This document shows positions 1 through 9,700 of a stretch of 64,000 nucleotides of DNA, piece by piece. The DNA is from Sclerodactyla briareus. Its lineage: Eukaryota > Echinodermata > Holothuroidea > Dendrochirotida > Sclerodactylidae. The DNA is taken from assembly GCA_026419785.1 (NCBI GenBank), contig JAODTK010000500.1, forward strand, positions 360,455 through 424,454, written 5' to 3'. A model generated the notes under the pieces. The model saw only the letters and a program-made list of their open reading frames with translations, was not told the DNA's origin and ran no database searches. Numbering within the stretch: the stretch's first letter is position 1; each line of letters starts with the position of its first letter. The position numbers and the translations under genes are program-made.

Positions 1-785
1 TGATTCTGGAAAGTTTGAAATGGTCAAACCATGGTAACCAATGGTTGCACGAAATTGTATATGTCAACGAAACAATATTTCCCAAGAAACATGGCACATG
101 CCTGGGCTCCTGTCGGCATCAAACATTTTTTTCACAACGCCCGCCGTCTATGAGCATCGACCAGACATTGCTCTGATCCCTCCCACCTATGCAGTTGGAG
201 TGAATCATGACTGGACCTTTTCTTAGTCCATGACACTCATATGCCTAACGCATTTGCCTCTGTACTAAGTGTACTCACACGTTCACCGGATGTGACGCAT
301 ATTGTCTGCCCCGTAGTCAGAAATGATTCCTTCCTTTGGCCCCCTGGTAACTTTAAGAGAGAGGGGGCTATATATAACTGAGTCGATGTCTCTCCACCCG
401 CCAGCATTGGGGACGCTGTCTAAGAGCATGGTTGGTGGCCCTCGCTTGGGCTCAACACAGGCTGAGGGGCTGAGGGTCGTGAGATGTGCACCCATTGCTG
501 GGCCGATGTTCCAGCGCATGTAGCCAAATCATGTTTTTTCTAATAATATTTCGACGACAAACCACTTCGACGACAACCGACATATTGGGGCCTAATCATT
601 AACCTGTGCACATTACAGATCCAGTATACCCCAGGCATTGACATGAATAGCTGTTGATTTGATCGGTACCCGTTCCTCCGTTTCCATCTGGATTACTGTT
701 GCATTCGTTCATTTCTGCCAAAATAAAAACAACTTTCTGTTCTTCTCTGTGATAATAAGTTTGTTACTTCCGCTGTCACGTCATC
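1..785. repeat. Direct duplication, copy 1
   Basis: This segment matches 1798-2612 in the same orientation. Shared landmarks include a run ending in ATTTCCCAAGAAACATGGC, the phrase CATGCCTGGGCTCC (copy 2 has CATGCCTTGGCTCC) and CCAAAATAAAAACAACT near the end. The copies differ mostly by small gaps. No reading frame is conserved between them, so the segment is probably non-coding. The left edge is cut by the window. It could be a tandem segmental duplication, a dispersed repeat or two collapsed haplotypes. Confidence 0.85.
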
Positions 786-1797
786 GTGAAATTCGTTCAG
801 GCCTAGGCCTAGTGTGTTCAACTTGAATGACCGTTCTACCAAGGGCCCCCCTTTTTCCCCCCTCCGGTACTCCCTGTATTTTTTTCCTATCTGTGAGCAT
901 CACCCACCCACCCCAACTAGTTCCGAGGAGATGATCCTTTCGGGGCTCCACATACACTGGGGACTCCGCACAGTGTGTACCAACGTGAAGTGACAAATAC
1001 ACCCAAAACTAACGTTGAGCAATTCCAACCAAACATCTCTTTTTTCGTTTGCACCACGTTTTCGCATGTCTGTCCATCCATGCATCTGCACTCCATTTTC
1101 CTATTTATCAAGTACCATATGTAGGCCTGTCTGATCGAAGCAATCCTCTTATATTTCTCCTTGGTGTGTCTAACTTCTCTGAATGCATTGGGGGTTCCAA
1201 AGCCTCGAAGTCTATTAAATTTTGGGCTCACCCGACGTAAACACTACAACCGTCTTTGTCCTTAACGTTCTACACTGACAGGCGTCGGCGCAGTCCAGCG
1301 TTTTGATTTTCAGTGGATTATTTTCAAGGAATTATTTGGGCGGATCTGGATAGTAATGCTGAAGGATCGAGAGTACACTTGATATTAGTGTTTTTGTTTA
1401 TGATTGTTTTCGTCGAGCTCCCATCGTGGTTTTGGCCCGAGATATCACAAGGCCGACGTGCAGATCAATGGGCAAGGATAATGAGCTTTGGGCTCTTGTT
1501 TATGAGAAAACCCTCTAATATGTCTTAAATCATGTTACCTTGTCATGAACTGTCCCTGAAAAGTATTGGGACATGTGCCGTTTCACAATGTACATGACTG
1601 GCTTCAAATTCGTCTGCAAGCGGGCTGTTTGATTCAGTCAGTATGATGAAAATCAGATTCTACTCGCGGTCAAATCATTAATGTTTTTGGGGGAAGAAAC
1701 CTGAAGGAATCAACTTACTTTTCTTTTTTTATTTTTTCTTTTCATTCCCAGTAGAAAAGGGTTAATAGTTGCCGCGCAACTATCACAAGGCGGGTTT
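786..1797. other. Unique spacer between duplicated segments
   Basis: About 1 kb lies between the two copies. It contains an open frame of 104 codons on the minus strand (917-1231) with several cysteines. The frame has no recognisable domain, no clear splice signals and no second copy to test conservation. I do not treat it as a gene. A short palindrome, GTTGCCGCGCAAC, lies near 1768, just before copy 2 begins. Confidence 0.4.
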
Positions 1798-2612
1798 CAA
1801 TGATGCTGGACATTGAAATGGCAAACATGGTAAACAATGTTTCAAGAAATGTATCTTGTCACGAAACACGATTTCCCAAGAAACATGGCACATGCCTTGG
1901 CTCCTATCGCATCAAACATTTTATTTCAACTCACCGCCGTCTATGAGCAATCGACCAGACCTGCTCTGATCCATCCCCCCTATGCAGGGTGGATGTGAAT
2001 CTGACTGTACGCTTTCTTAGTCCATGACACCATAGGCTAACGCATTTGCCTCTGGTACTAAGTGTAACTCACGTTCACCGGATGGGGACGCATATTTTGC
2101 TGCCCCGTGAGCAGAAATATTCCCTTCCTGCCTCGTTACTTAAGAGAGGGGGGCTATACTGAGTCGTATGTCTCTCCACTCAAGCATTGGTCGACTGCCT
2201 GTCTAAGCAGTGGTTGTGGCCCTGCAGCTTGGGCGTCACAGCAGGCTGGAGGGGCGAGGTGGTCGGGAGATGTGCCATCCCCTTGCTGGGCGATGTTCCA
2301 TTCCACCAGCCCTGTAACTCCTACTATCATGATATTTTCCTAAATAATATTGTCGACGACAACCCCGACCTATTGGGCCTAATCTTACCCTTGTGCCCAT
2401 ACAGATCCAGTATATCCACCAGGGCATTTGACACTGAATAGCTGTTGATTTGGTTCGGTACAAACGTTCCCTCCTCCCTCCGTTCCAGCATGTTTTATAT
2501 TAACTGTTGGCATTCGTTCATTTCTGTTCTGCCAAAATAAAAACAACTGTTCTTGTCTTACGTGATATATAGTGTTACGTTCCTGCTGTCTACGCTCATC
2601 GTGAAAAATAAA
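1798..2612. repeat. Direct duplication, copy 2
   Basis: Second copy of the segment at 1-785, same orientation. Similarity stops abruptly near 2612, just before the inverted-repeat end of the GC-rich island (about 2640). Copy 1 continues instead into AGGCCTAGGCCTAG. The break therefore approximates the left junction of whatever was inserted at 2.64 kb. Confidence 0.85.
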
Positions 2613-2639
2613 TTCGTTTCCAGGGTATAACGGGTCTAT

Positions 2640-2885
2640 TAATGGTGCAATCATGACAAATAGTCGATTACCCCCACCTTCGTTAAGGTGGGGCTACGTC
2701 ACGAGGGGCAACTTCACCTCTGACTTACTACAACTTGCAAATCTTAACGGCCCAAAACGGCTCGCTTCAAAAACACATCTACCCTATACCACTAAAAAAG
2801 AGTTAGCACAGCGGCCGGTACCCCGAACGCAGGCCTGTCCCTAGCTGGGTGCGCAACGGTGCTGTACAATCATTCCAACTAGCAC
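2640..2885 (+). repeat. Left inverted end of the GC-rich element
   Basis: Pairs with 9430-9700 in inverted orientation, with interrupted matches over roughly 200-250 bases. The strongest stretch runs from ACTACAA through CTATACCACT to CGAACGCAG. It contains a perfect short hairpin, CCCCACCTT-CGTT-AAGGTGGGG, at about 2671-2692. Confidence 0.7.
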
Positions 2886-2965
2886 CCTATTCCCCGCTTA
2901 GTGGGGAGGACGTGCCGGGTGTCCCAAAGGTAGTTGCCCCTCGTAAGTAGCCCCTTACGAGGGGG
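2670..2965. repeat. Foldback nested in the left end
   Basis: The sequence around 2672-2730 reappears inverted at about 2905-2965. The common core includes GGGGCTAC, ACGAGGGGCAACT and CCTTACGAGGGG. This makes a roughly 300-base foldback with GC-rich stems. It may be a small non-autonomous (MITE-like) relative of the large element, or a complex subterminal structure of it. Confidence 0.6.
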
Positions 2966-3557
2966 GTTACTTACTTTCAGGACAGTGCCTACCTCTTCTG
3001 GCCTTACGACAAATTGCAACCTTCCCACCGCCATGGAGGTTGTAAGACCGGGAGCGAATTATCCAACTAATAAGAACCACTCACCGTAAAAGACGCTGAG
3101 TACCGCTCCTGGTTCACAAGGACACAGCCCAGACTCCAACATGCGCGAGCGGGCGACCCTCCCGTCACAGCAGGATGTCCCCCGATCCAGCCACAGCCCT
3201 GACACAACACCCAACGAGCCGGGCGCCGGGTGGGGAGGAGATGGGGCGCAAAGCGACGCTTACCTAGAGGCTATGTGCCCTGCCCCGGCGCGAGGGGCGC
3301 AACCTGCCAGACTGCGGATCCGAACCGCAACCCCCCGCGTGGGAGGAAAGCGGTGTCCATGCGGGATTCACTCCGCTGGGGGTCCCGAAGGTAGGCAGCG
3401 ATAAAGGTTTCTGAGATTATCCTCCTCGCAGCCGGAGAATCTCCTCCAACGGCACCCTTTATGAGCGCGAGGGAGGAAGGCCGACACCCCGCAACACGTT
3501 GAGCTCGCGGTCGAGACGGCCATTCCCGCCGGGGCCGCCCTGACGTGATCGCCACAC

Positions 3558-3848
3558 ATGACGATCCGCGAAGATTGTTTCCTCCTTGGTGGCGCGATGT
3601 ATAGAGGTCAGCAGTACAGCGCGATCAGCAACACGACGTACACGGACCACGGAGGACGGGTCCCGATCCTCTCGGTCTACCCGAAGGGCCCGGACGTGAC
3701 ACACATTGATATAAACACACCCTCAATCCCCTCCAACTCCGAGAACTCCCCAATTGCAGCGATACTGAAAAATCGAGTGCCGGTAGAAATGACCGTCTAC
3801 GGCTGTTTTAGAAGAAACGTCTGGTCCGGAACCAGGCGACCCCCGTGA
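3558..3848 (+). CDS. Unrecognised open frame in GC-rich island (96 codons)
   Basis: The frame starts at ATG and reads with ordinary protein composition, for example VTHIDINTPSIPSNSENSP followed by AAILKNRVPVEMTVYGCF. The opposite strand there gives arginine-rich, low-information frames, so the plus strand is the better coding candidate. I recognise no domain, signal peptide or membrane segment. It is the first of several plus-strand candidate segments inside the inverted-repeat island and may belong to one longer broken gene. A mobile-element protein is the default guess; no function is proposed. Confidence 0.35.
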   Translation: MTIREDCFLLGGAMYRGQQYSAISNTTYTDHGGRVPILSVYPKGPDVTHIDINTPSIPSNSENSPIAAILKNRVPVEMTVYGCFRRNVWSGTRRPP

Positions 3849-3882
3849 GGTCTCAAAACGCCTACGGCCGGATGGGTAGACA

Positions 3883-4257
3883 ATGCATGGCAGGGCACTA
3901 CGTAGGGGATCGCGACGAGCCGATGCCACCGCCGCAAGCAGGAACGCTGTCGATCAACTGACAACTGACTGCGTGGCAAGAAGCAGTCCGCTTATCTGCT
4001 CGCCAAAGGGAGGCTCCGCTAGTATCCCCGCAGACGTCCCCCATGTCCAATGGGCGGAAACGAGATTGCGAACTCTATGTCGTCGCAAGAACACTGAACT
4101 TACTGAAGCAGTAGGAGGGGGTCCGGGTGTCTTATCTCGCAGAAACACCCGGTTAGTCCATTCCTCGAATCCGCTATGTTATAAGGCCGCACAGCAAGCG
4201 GAAGCGGTACCCCGGATCTGTGTCTCACTTGCCCGCCACTATATACGAACAAAGTAG
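3883..4257 (+). CDS. Unrecognised open frame in GC-rich island (124 codons)
   Basis: A 124-codon frame downstream of the 3.56 kb frame on the same strand. Its C-terminal part (YKAAQQAEAVPRICVSLARH) looks protein-like. A second plus frame across the same DNA also reads plausibly, so the true frame is uncertain. No family is recognised. Position and base composition place it in the interior of the inverted-repeat element. Confidence 0.25.
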   Translation: MHGRALRRGSRRADATAASRNAVDQLTTDCVARSSPLICSPKGGSASIPADVPHVQWAETRLRTLCRRKNTELTEAVGGGPGVLSRRNTRLVHSSNPLCYKAAQQAEAVPRICVSLARHYIRTK

Positions 4258-5219
4258 AGGAGGAAATTCGGCCACCTCCCCGACAGCGGTCGCGGCCGGA
4301 GAACCTGGATGCCACAGCCACCCTCGGTACATCCGAGTACTGCGACTCATACAGGCGTAGGGTGGAATCTCCTCCGACCCCTTGCCTCCCATCTCGTCGG
4401 CAGCCTTCCTCCAAAGGCCCCGACCTGGAGGAATCCCGGACCGGGCCACGAAACCATGCGTAGCTTCTGGTGCGGTTGGCGCGTTCCCAGACCGGGAGCA
4501 CCAGGAAGGGTTCGGGACAGGGGAGTCCGCGGCGGCGCCCCCGCCAGCAAACGCCAGGAGTGGCCGGAAGAACCACGCTTGGGGGTCGGGCCACCAACCG
4601 GCGCTTGCAAGTAGGTCTCGCCACTCTACCCGTGCTCCCTGTCGATTACCCTCGTCGACCACCAATCTAGTCGACTAGACTGAACGGCGGGAAGGAGTAC
4701 GCGTCGAGAAAGGCCTCCATCCAGGGCCAATCCATACGACTCCCGCCAGTGCGACGCTCCCTCGACGGGACTCGTTGGTCAGAAGAGAGGAGCTTCCGCG
4801 ATGTGAGGAGGCGAGGCGAACATGTCCACCTCCGGACGATGAAACGGTCCCTCCGAACCACGCCTCACAACTCCGACCTGACGTGATGAGACCACTCCGT
4901 CGGAGCCTGACTGATGCGAGAGAGCGCTGTCTGCATTGAGTTTCTCTGACCCGGAAGTCTGACCGCTGAAGGCGCCACTCCGTCGCGCGCACCCACTGCG
5001 AGAACAGGTTCCGGGAGGTCACGGACCAGAGCCTCCGCGACGCGTCCCGCCCTGTCCGTTTATGTACAACAACCATACCTGCCGCTGTACTGTCGCCACG
5101 GACAGTACGAGGCGGCCCTGCCACTCTCGTGGCGCATATTATTTCAAAGCCCCGGAACCCCGCCCAGCACTGAGCACGTTATATGTTGTCGTCCCCCGTA
5201 ACAGCCGAATTCCCATCAC

Positions 5220-5654
5220 GTGAGCCAACGCGTTCACTCCGGAGGTGTGAGCCCCCCAGCCCTCCAGGTCCGAGGGCCCCCCGTCCGCCGTTTAGGCAAA
5301 AAGTGGACGGAAGGCGGGAACCTACCCTTCTCCCTCTGCATGACGGTGTCCCTGTTTCAGTTTCCACCACCGGATTACTCGGTCCAGGTGTGGCTTGCCT
5401 ACCACGGCACGGTCGTCGACAGATTCCCCTTAGCCGCCGGACGAAAAAACGCCAGAGGGTGGACTCTGGAGCGTTGGGCGCATGTACAGCTCGCAATATG
5501 GTATCCAGATGCCACTAGGCTCGCCATGAAGCCGAGGGAGCACCAGCCACTCCCTCGCAGGGAGAGTTCTGCCCTGAAGTCAGCCGACACCACGTCCCGC
5601 TTGCAGGGCCTTCCAGTTTCCAGGGTTGGCGTGTGGGCCCACACCGACCGCTAG
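5220..5654 (+). CDS. Unrecognised open frame in GC-rich island (144 codons)
   Basis: One of the more convincing protein-like stretches in the island. The middle reads DYSVQVWLAYHGTVVDRFPL, then GWTLERWAHVQLAIWYPDA, with normal spacing of aromatic and hydrophobic residues and a third-position GC bias. The antisense frame over 5399-5644 is also open but less natural. I see no catalytic signature of a known transposase, reverse transcriptase, polymerase or integrase. It probably encodes part of a mobile-element protein. The true ends are unknown. Confidence 0.4.
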   Translation: MSQRVHSGGVSPPALQVRGPPVRRLGKKWTEGGNLPFSLCMTVSLFQFPPPDYSVQVWLAYHGTVVDRFPLAAGRKNARGWTLERWAHVQLAIWYPDATRLAMKPREHQPLPRRESSALKSADTTSRLQGLPVSRVGVWAHTDR

Positions 5655-6223
5655 ATCGTATCCTGCGCACACCAAAAACGATACCGCGGGGACGGTCGTC
5701 AGGTCGACTGTGGCAATACTTACACGACAGCCATCCCAGACAGGACACGTACGGCAGTCTTCGGTCACACGGGTCTCCACCCGGGCAGCGTCCTGTTTTC
5801 CAGGACCGGGAAACACCTCCGAGAGAGGTGTCGGGGCTCAAAAAGGGGCGGCTCTTAGTTTCGCCCGCGAGCGGAGAGAGGCTTCAACAGTCCGGCAGGA
5901 AACATCTCCGCCGCAAAGACTTTGCCTTGACGGGCAATGCTGCAAAACTGATTTCGTGGCAGCCACAGTCTAGTAACGCCGACTGGACTTTCGCCATCAC
6001 CTCCCGCAGGAGGGGTCTGGCCACGGCGTCCCACCAACAATGGGCGAACCACTCTGCGAAGAAGAGCTGGATAGCCGAGACAGACCTTGATACCGATTCT
6101 CGCCGCACGGTCAAAAAACTGGAGATCGGCGTCTCGGTCCGCTGGGGCGATCTTCACGACGGAAGTAGGGCCTATCCCCCCTCCTTGCCGGGAGAACCGA
6201 CGCGGCCCCTCCCGACAAGGTAA
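5633..6223 (+). CDS. Longest open frame of the window (196 codons), strand uncertain
   Basis: A 196-codon plus-strand frame rich in Arg, Ser and Pro. Its centre (LISWQPQSSNADWTF and KKLEIGVSVRWGDLHDG) looks protein-like. A minus-strand frame through the same DNA (5884-6114) also reads well (FFAEWFAHCWWDAVARPLL). Both frames show GC-rich third positions, as expected when one is a mirror of the other in GC-rich DNA. Neither matches a family I know. Coding in this stretch is likely, but the strand cannot be settled by eye. Confidence 0.3.
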   Translation: MGPHRPLDRILRTPKTIPRGRSSGRLWQYLHDSHPRQDTYGSLRSHGSPPGQRPVFQDRETPPREVSGLKKGRLLVSPASGERLQQSGRKHLRRKDFALTGNAAKLISWQPQSSNADWTFAITSRRRGLATASHQQWANHSAKKSWIAETDLDTDSRRTVKKLEIGVSVRWGDLHDGSRAYPPSLPGEPTRPLPTR

Positions 6224-6421
6224 CCAGCACTGTTCCACAATCCGTGGTTAAACTGTGGGGAGGGGAACGAGAATACCATCGTACTGCCGCCTGGGGGAAC
6301 TCGAATTGAGCGGTCCTCCCGCGTTCGGGACCTCGACGGACTCCCCGTGCCCTAGCCTGAAAATCTGGAACACGGCCAGCGGCATAGGAGGGTAGAGCGG
6401 GCGGAGGCGGGATCCCGGCGC

Positions 6422-6781
6422 TTGGTCCAAACGCGCCCATCCTGTCGGATCCTCTGTTCGCGGCCTCCTGGGTCTTACACAAGTCAAGGGAGAAAGCCCC
6501 GAGCCAATTCCGTCACCAACCCAGCGTGTCTGTCTCAACGAGGCCCGTACGGGTGGCTCTTTCCGTCGACTGAAGGACCTCCTGGCCCGAAGGGCCCCCC
6601 TCCACGGAGGGTCCGAGATTCCGCAGGCGAGGACGAAGCGTCCGACCCGGAACCAACGTCGGAACGTCACGTCGATCTCCGGTTTCCGAGACCGGGCGGT
6701 GAATCGCTGTCTGTCTCCCCTCGACGGCTTCGTCGCCTGAGCCACAGCGGAGAACGTACGGGGGGAACAACCGGACACTGA
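6422..6781 (+). CDS. Unrecognised Pro/Ser/Arg-rich open frame
   Basis: A 119-codon frame with a collagen-like GPPGPKGPPP patch, an acidic GEDEASDPEPTSE patch and a basic Ser-rich tail, which looks like a disordered protein tail. The minus strand offers competing frames (6248-6778), so assignment is weak. It lies in the same island and possibly continues the preceding frame. Confidence 0.2.
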   Translation: MVQTRPSCRILCSRPPGSYTSQGRKPRANSVTNPACLSQRGPYGWLFPSTEGPPGPKGPPPRRVRDSAGEDEASDPEPTSERHVDLRFPRPGGESLSVSPRRLRRLSHSGERTGGTTGH

Positions 6782-7210
6782 AAACCATCCCGGCTCGCGG
6801 AGTGTCCGTTGTTGTCGATGAGGGGGGAGGTGGACCAGCGACCCCCCGGCCCCGGGCGGAGGCTCGTCAACTCCGGTCGTGACAGCCTTGAGCCAACACC
6901 GCCGTCCGGGACTGAAAAGCTTCCAACGTGGAAGCTAATTGCCCGCGTGAAGCATCGCGCTTCTTCTTAGGCTACGGACTTATACGAGGCTGGTTTGCTC
7001 CTCTTCTTCCTCAATCCGAGGACGACTGCAGGGGGGTGGGGGCGTTACCCGTCCACGGACGGGACCTAGGCAGTCCTGGGGGGCGAGATAGAGAGGGAAC
7101 AAAACAAACTCCGACCCGTCCTGGCGAAGTCTCTACCGAGGTTTCCCAGGCATCGCCAGGGGGATTGGGAATCCCCGAAGGAGACCCAAGCGTAGAACCG
7201 TCCTCGATGT

Positions 7211-7396
7211 TTGTATGGGCTGCAGCCCAGGGGGCATCGCCCCCAAAAACCCCGGCTTGCGCCCATTGACGGTGCCCTACAGGAACACCTACGTGAAGAT
7301 CTCCAACGGGTTGGGCGCATAACACTAGTTGACAACGTCACCCCGACAGCCCCTGTGGACGGCCGTTCCCTGAACCGTTCCCTACCAGGGTCCTGA
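7211..7396 (+). CDS. Unrecognised short open frame, GC-rich island
   Basis: A 61-codon frame whose centre (APIDGALQEHLREDLQRVGR, then ITLVDNVTPTAPVDGRS) reads like folded protein and ends in a stop. The DNA between it and the basic-tail frame at 8.9 kb is extremely G/C-biased and gives no convincing frame. No homology is recognised. Confidence 0.25.
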   Translation: MYGLQPRGHRPQKPRLAPIDGALQEHLREDLQRVGRITLVDNVTPTAPVDGRSLNRSLPGS

Positions 7397-8899
7397 CGGT
7401 ACCGACGGATCGGGAGACCGCCTAAACCCATATGGCTGTGGATGCTCCAGGATCCCGGTCTCCCCCCACCCCACAGGGGAACGATTTCCCTGCCCCTGCA
7501 CCCCCGGCGCAGGGGTCGTTCCACCCCCATGCAGAGCAACGGTCCTTGTGGGCTGGGGGGCTGCGGCCGGAACCCGAAACGACGAAGGCCTGTCCCTAAC
7601 CCGGTTTAGGGATGGAGCGACGGAAAGGGGTGACTGCAGACGGGCCGACCTACAGTTTGTATGCTGGTCTAAAACAGGCGGTCCCCGCATGGACCTAGCT
7701 CATTCCCCCCCAACCCACTAGGCCGACGCGGCACGGGCGCCTGAGGTGGGGGGAGAGTGGAGGGGGGACTGATCAGCAACACCCGAGTGCCCAGAGGAGA
7801 TCGCAATGGGTCCCTGAAGACCCGTTGGTGTACGAGGTATTAAGCCATTTGGCCCTTCAACGAAGAGACCGGCACCACCAAGACTCGTCCCCTTTTTCGC
7901 GGGCCGTCATTCTCCTTCGCCTTTGTCTCCTCCTTGCTCTCTCATTCTTTCCTCCGCCCCATGTACTGGCGGACGCCACAAGGGACCACAGTGGAGGGAA
8001 AGGAAGGACAGGACTCAAGGTCCAGACGCCGCCGTAGAACTGGGAGTACCCGGAGGGATCCCCACCAAGCGTGGGGTTTGAGCGCACGCGAGCGGGGGCC
8101 GACTCCGCATAAAAAAGGGAAGGAACCTCTGATCCGTTGCGGGGTGCGCTGGCTCGGGACATTGTAACGTAATGTTCGTCTTACAGATCGGTAAAAAAGC
8201 AAACAACCAGAGTTAGTAAATCAGTATGTACTCAACTAAGTATCTCTAACAAGATACAATGTACCGAAATGTGGTAAAGACGCCTTGAAGAAGCGCCCGA
8301 GGGGTCCAACAATGGACCTGCCTCTGCAGCCCTACTCTAAACGTCAAAGTTTGCAACTTTGGACCCCCTAGGCTTACCGTTTACGAGATTTAATAGTGCA
8401 AAACGTGAAATGCACGAAACGGTAAAGGCCCACCTCCCCCCCTTACCGAGGAGGGTGGGGAGGAAAAGCTGACCGGTCAGAGTGCCCCTTATGGAAACCC
8501 AAAACAAAACCACCCACACCCCTGGGTCTAACGGCCCCCAAGGCCCACCTAGGGAGGGGAGGGGTGAAGGAATCCCCCCGAACGTGGTGAACATAAGATG
8601 GCCGCCCAAGCTACTTGCGGTGAACCGTCACCGCTCGAAAGACGCTCATCTGAAAGAGGAACAAAATCTACAGTCCATGACGTGAAAAGAAATTTTTGCC
8701 CCATCCCGCTCTAGCCCGACTTACTGCGGGCGCCATATGCGTGAACGTGTGCCACTATATAATAAAATAGGACTATAAGACGCACAACAATCTGGCACCC
8801 CAAGGCATTCCGTAGCGAATGCTAAAAAAAGAACGTTAGGATGCCCGAATTGGTATGCAAATTAGGCAACGGTCTGAGAGCCAAGCGCTCTGAGCGCCT

Positions 8900-9154
8900 G
8901 TGGGCCTAATAAGCCACACATACACCGACTACTGGAAAACACCACTGACACAAGTCAACGTACGGAAACTACCCCCATACGCCACAGTGGGTAAACTCCT
9001 GTGCAAGCAACGCGATAGCGGAAGAGTCAGGGGGGAAAAACCGCCTACGAACAGTGGGGAAAAATCCCCCTCCCGGAGCCCAAGGGGGCGGACAGAGCCC
9101 AGAAAGGGCACAACGAACCGTACCCAGATAGCGGGAAAGGCGAAACGCACCTAG
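8900..9154 (+). CDS. Basic, disordered-looking open frame, partly conserved in duplicate
   Basis: The C-terminal half is Lys/Arg/Ser/Pro-rich (EKSPSRSPRGRTEPRKG) and ends KAKRT-stop just inside the right end of the GC-rich element. The tandem copy has an open frame at 13155-13340 with a similar tail (TPSRSTSGRTERGEGG, ending GKRT-stop). The shared tail supports real coding on the plus strand. No domain is recognised; the basic composition suggests nucleic-acid binding, which is inference only. Confidence 0.35.
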   Translation: MGLISHTYTDYWKTPLTQVNVRKLPPYATVGKLLCKQRDSGRVRGEKPPTNSGEKSPSRSPRGRTEPRKGTTNRTQIAGKAKRT

Positions 9155-9429
9155 CCCGGCGGGAGGGAGAAACCCAGCCCCCCGGCAAGAAATGAACGTC
9201 CGGCCAAACGAAGCCCAAACAAAGACCCGGAGGCACACACACAAGACCGCACTGGCCCCCTAACATAGCCTACGATCCCAAGAATTTGGGTCAGGAATGA
9301 GTGAATTAGATACAGAAAAAACACCCCAACCCCAAAATGCATTATAAATCACCTGATAATGGTTGGAAAGTGGCAGAAATGGCGTGAGAAGCGTCGAAAT
9401 GAGAAGCTCGCGATTAGAAAACAGTAGCC

Positions 9430-9700
9430 GAGTGTTGGCTATGCAACACACACCGAAAAGACTTGATAAGTACACCACCTGGCCCGCACCCAACTAGTTA
9501 CGGCTGCGTTCGGTACCGTCGCTGTGCTTAACTCTTTTCCAGTGGTATAGGTGTGTTGAAGCGGGGCGGGCCTGTTTGGGCCGAAAATGCAATTTGTAGT
9601 GAGTCCCGAAGGTAAGTGCCCTGAGTCATGTACAGTTGTTTCTGAACATAACTCGACTATTAAACTGAATATTTCACCGCTTACCTTCAGGTAATGGTGA
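9430..9700 (-). repeat. Right inverted end of the GC-rich element
   Basis: Reverse complement of the left end (2640-2885). It contains CTAGTTACGGCTGCGTTCGG, CGGTACC and GGCCGAAAATGCAA. The same sequence recurs at about 13650-13870 in the tandem duplicate, so three copies of this end are in the window. Confidence 0.7.

Larger units (their letters stand above)
2640..9700. mobile_element. Large GC-rich terminal-inverted-repeat element, family unknown
   Basis: Two diverged inverted copies of one end sequence bracket a GC-rich block of about 7 kb set in AT-rich DNA. The reverse complement of 9480-9700 aligns with 2640-2840. Shared blocks in order are AATAGTCGA, GGGCAACTT/GGGCACTTA, ACTACAA, TTGCA, CGGCCCAAA, CTATACCACT, AGCACAGCG, CGGTACC and CGAACGCAG. 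Long inverted ends around a GC-rich core fit a large DNA transposon or a related TIR element. Several frames inside read like protein over 90-190 codons, but I recognise no transposase, integrase, polymerase or helicase motif. Coding is broken throughout, and part of that may be consensus error. A target-site duplication is not evident, so the outer limits are approximate. Confidence 0.55.

Noticed and set aside
917-1231. 104-codon minus-strand frame as a gene
   Set aside because: Some cysteines, but no domain, no splice signals and no second copy to test.
3000-8200. GC-rich block as ribosomal RNA genes
   Set aside because: None of the highly conserved 18S/5.8S/28S stretches is recognisable, and protein-like frames are present.
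2640-9700. Bacterial contamination or horizontally acquired operon
   Set aside because: No ribosome-binding-site/start pattern, no long intact frames and no bacterial protein family; inverted ends and eukaryotic repeats flank it.
2640-9700. CACTA (EnSpm) transposon, because one end contains CACTACAA
   Set aside because: The inverted similarity continues well outside CACTACAA and the left copy reads TACTACAA, so it is not the terminus, and no transposase motif was found.
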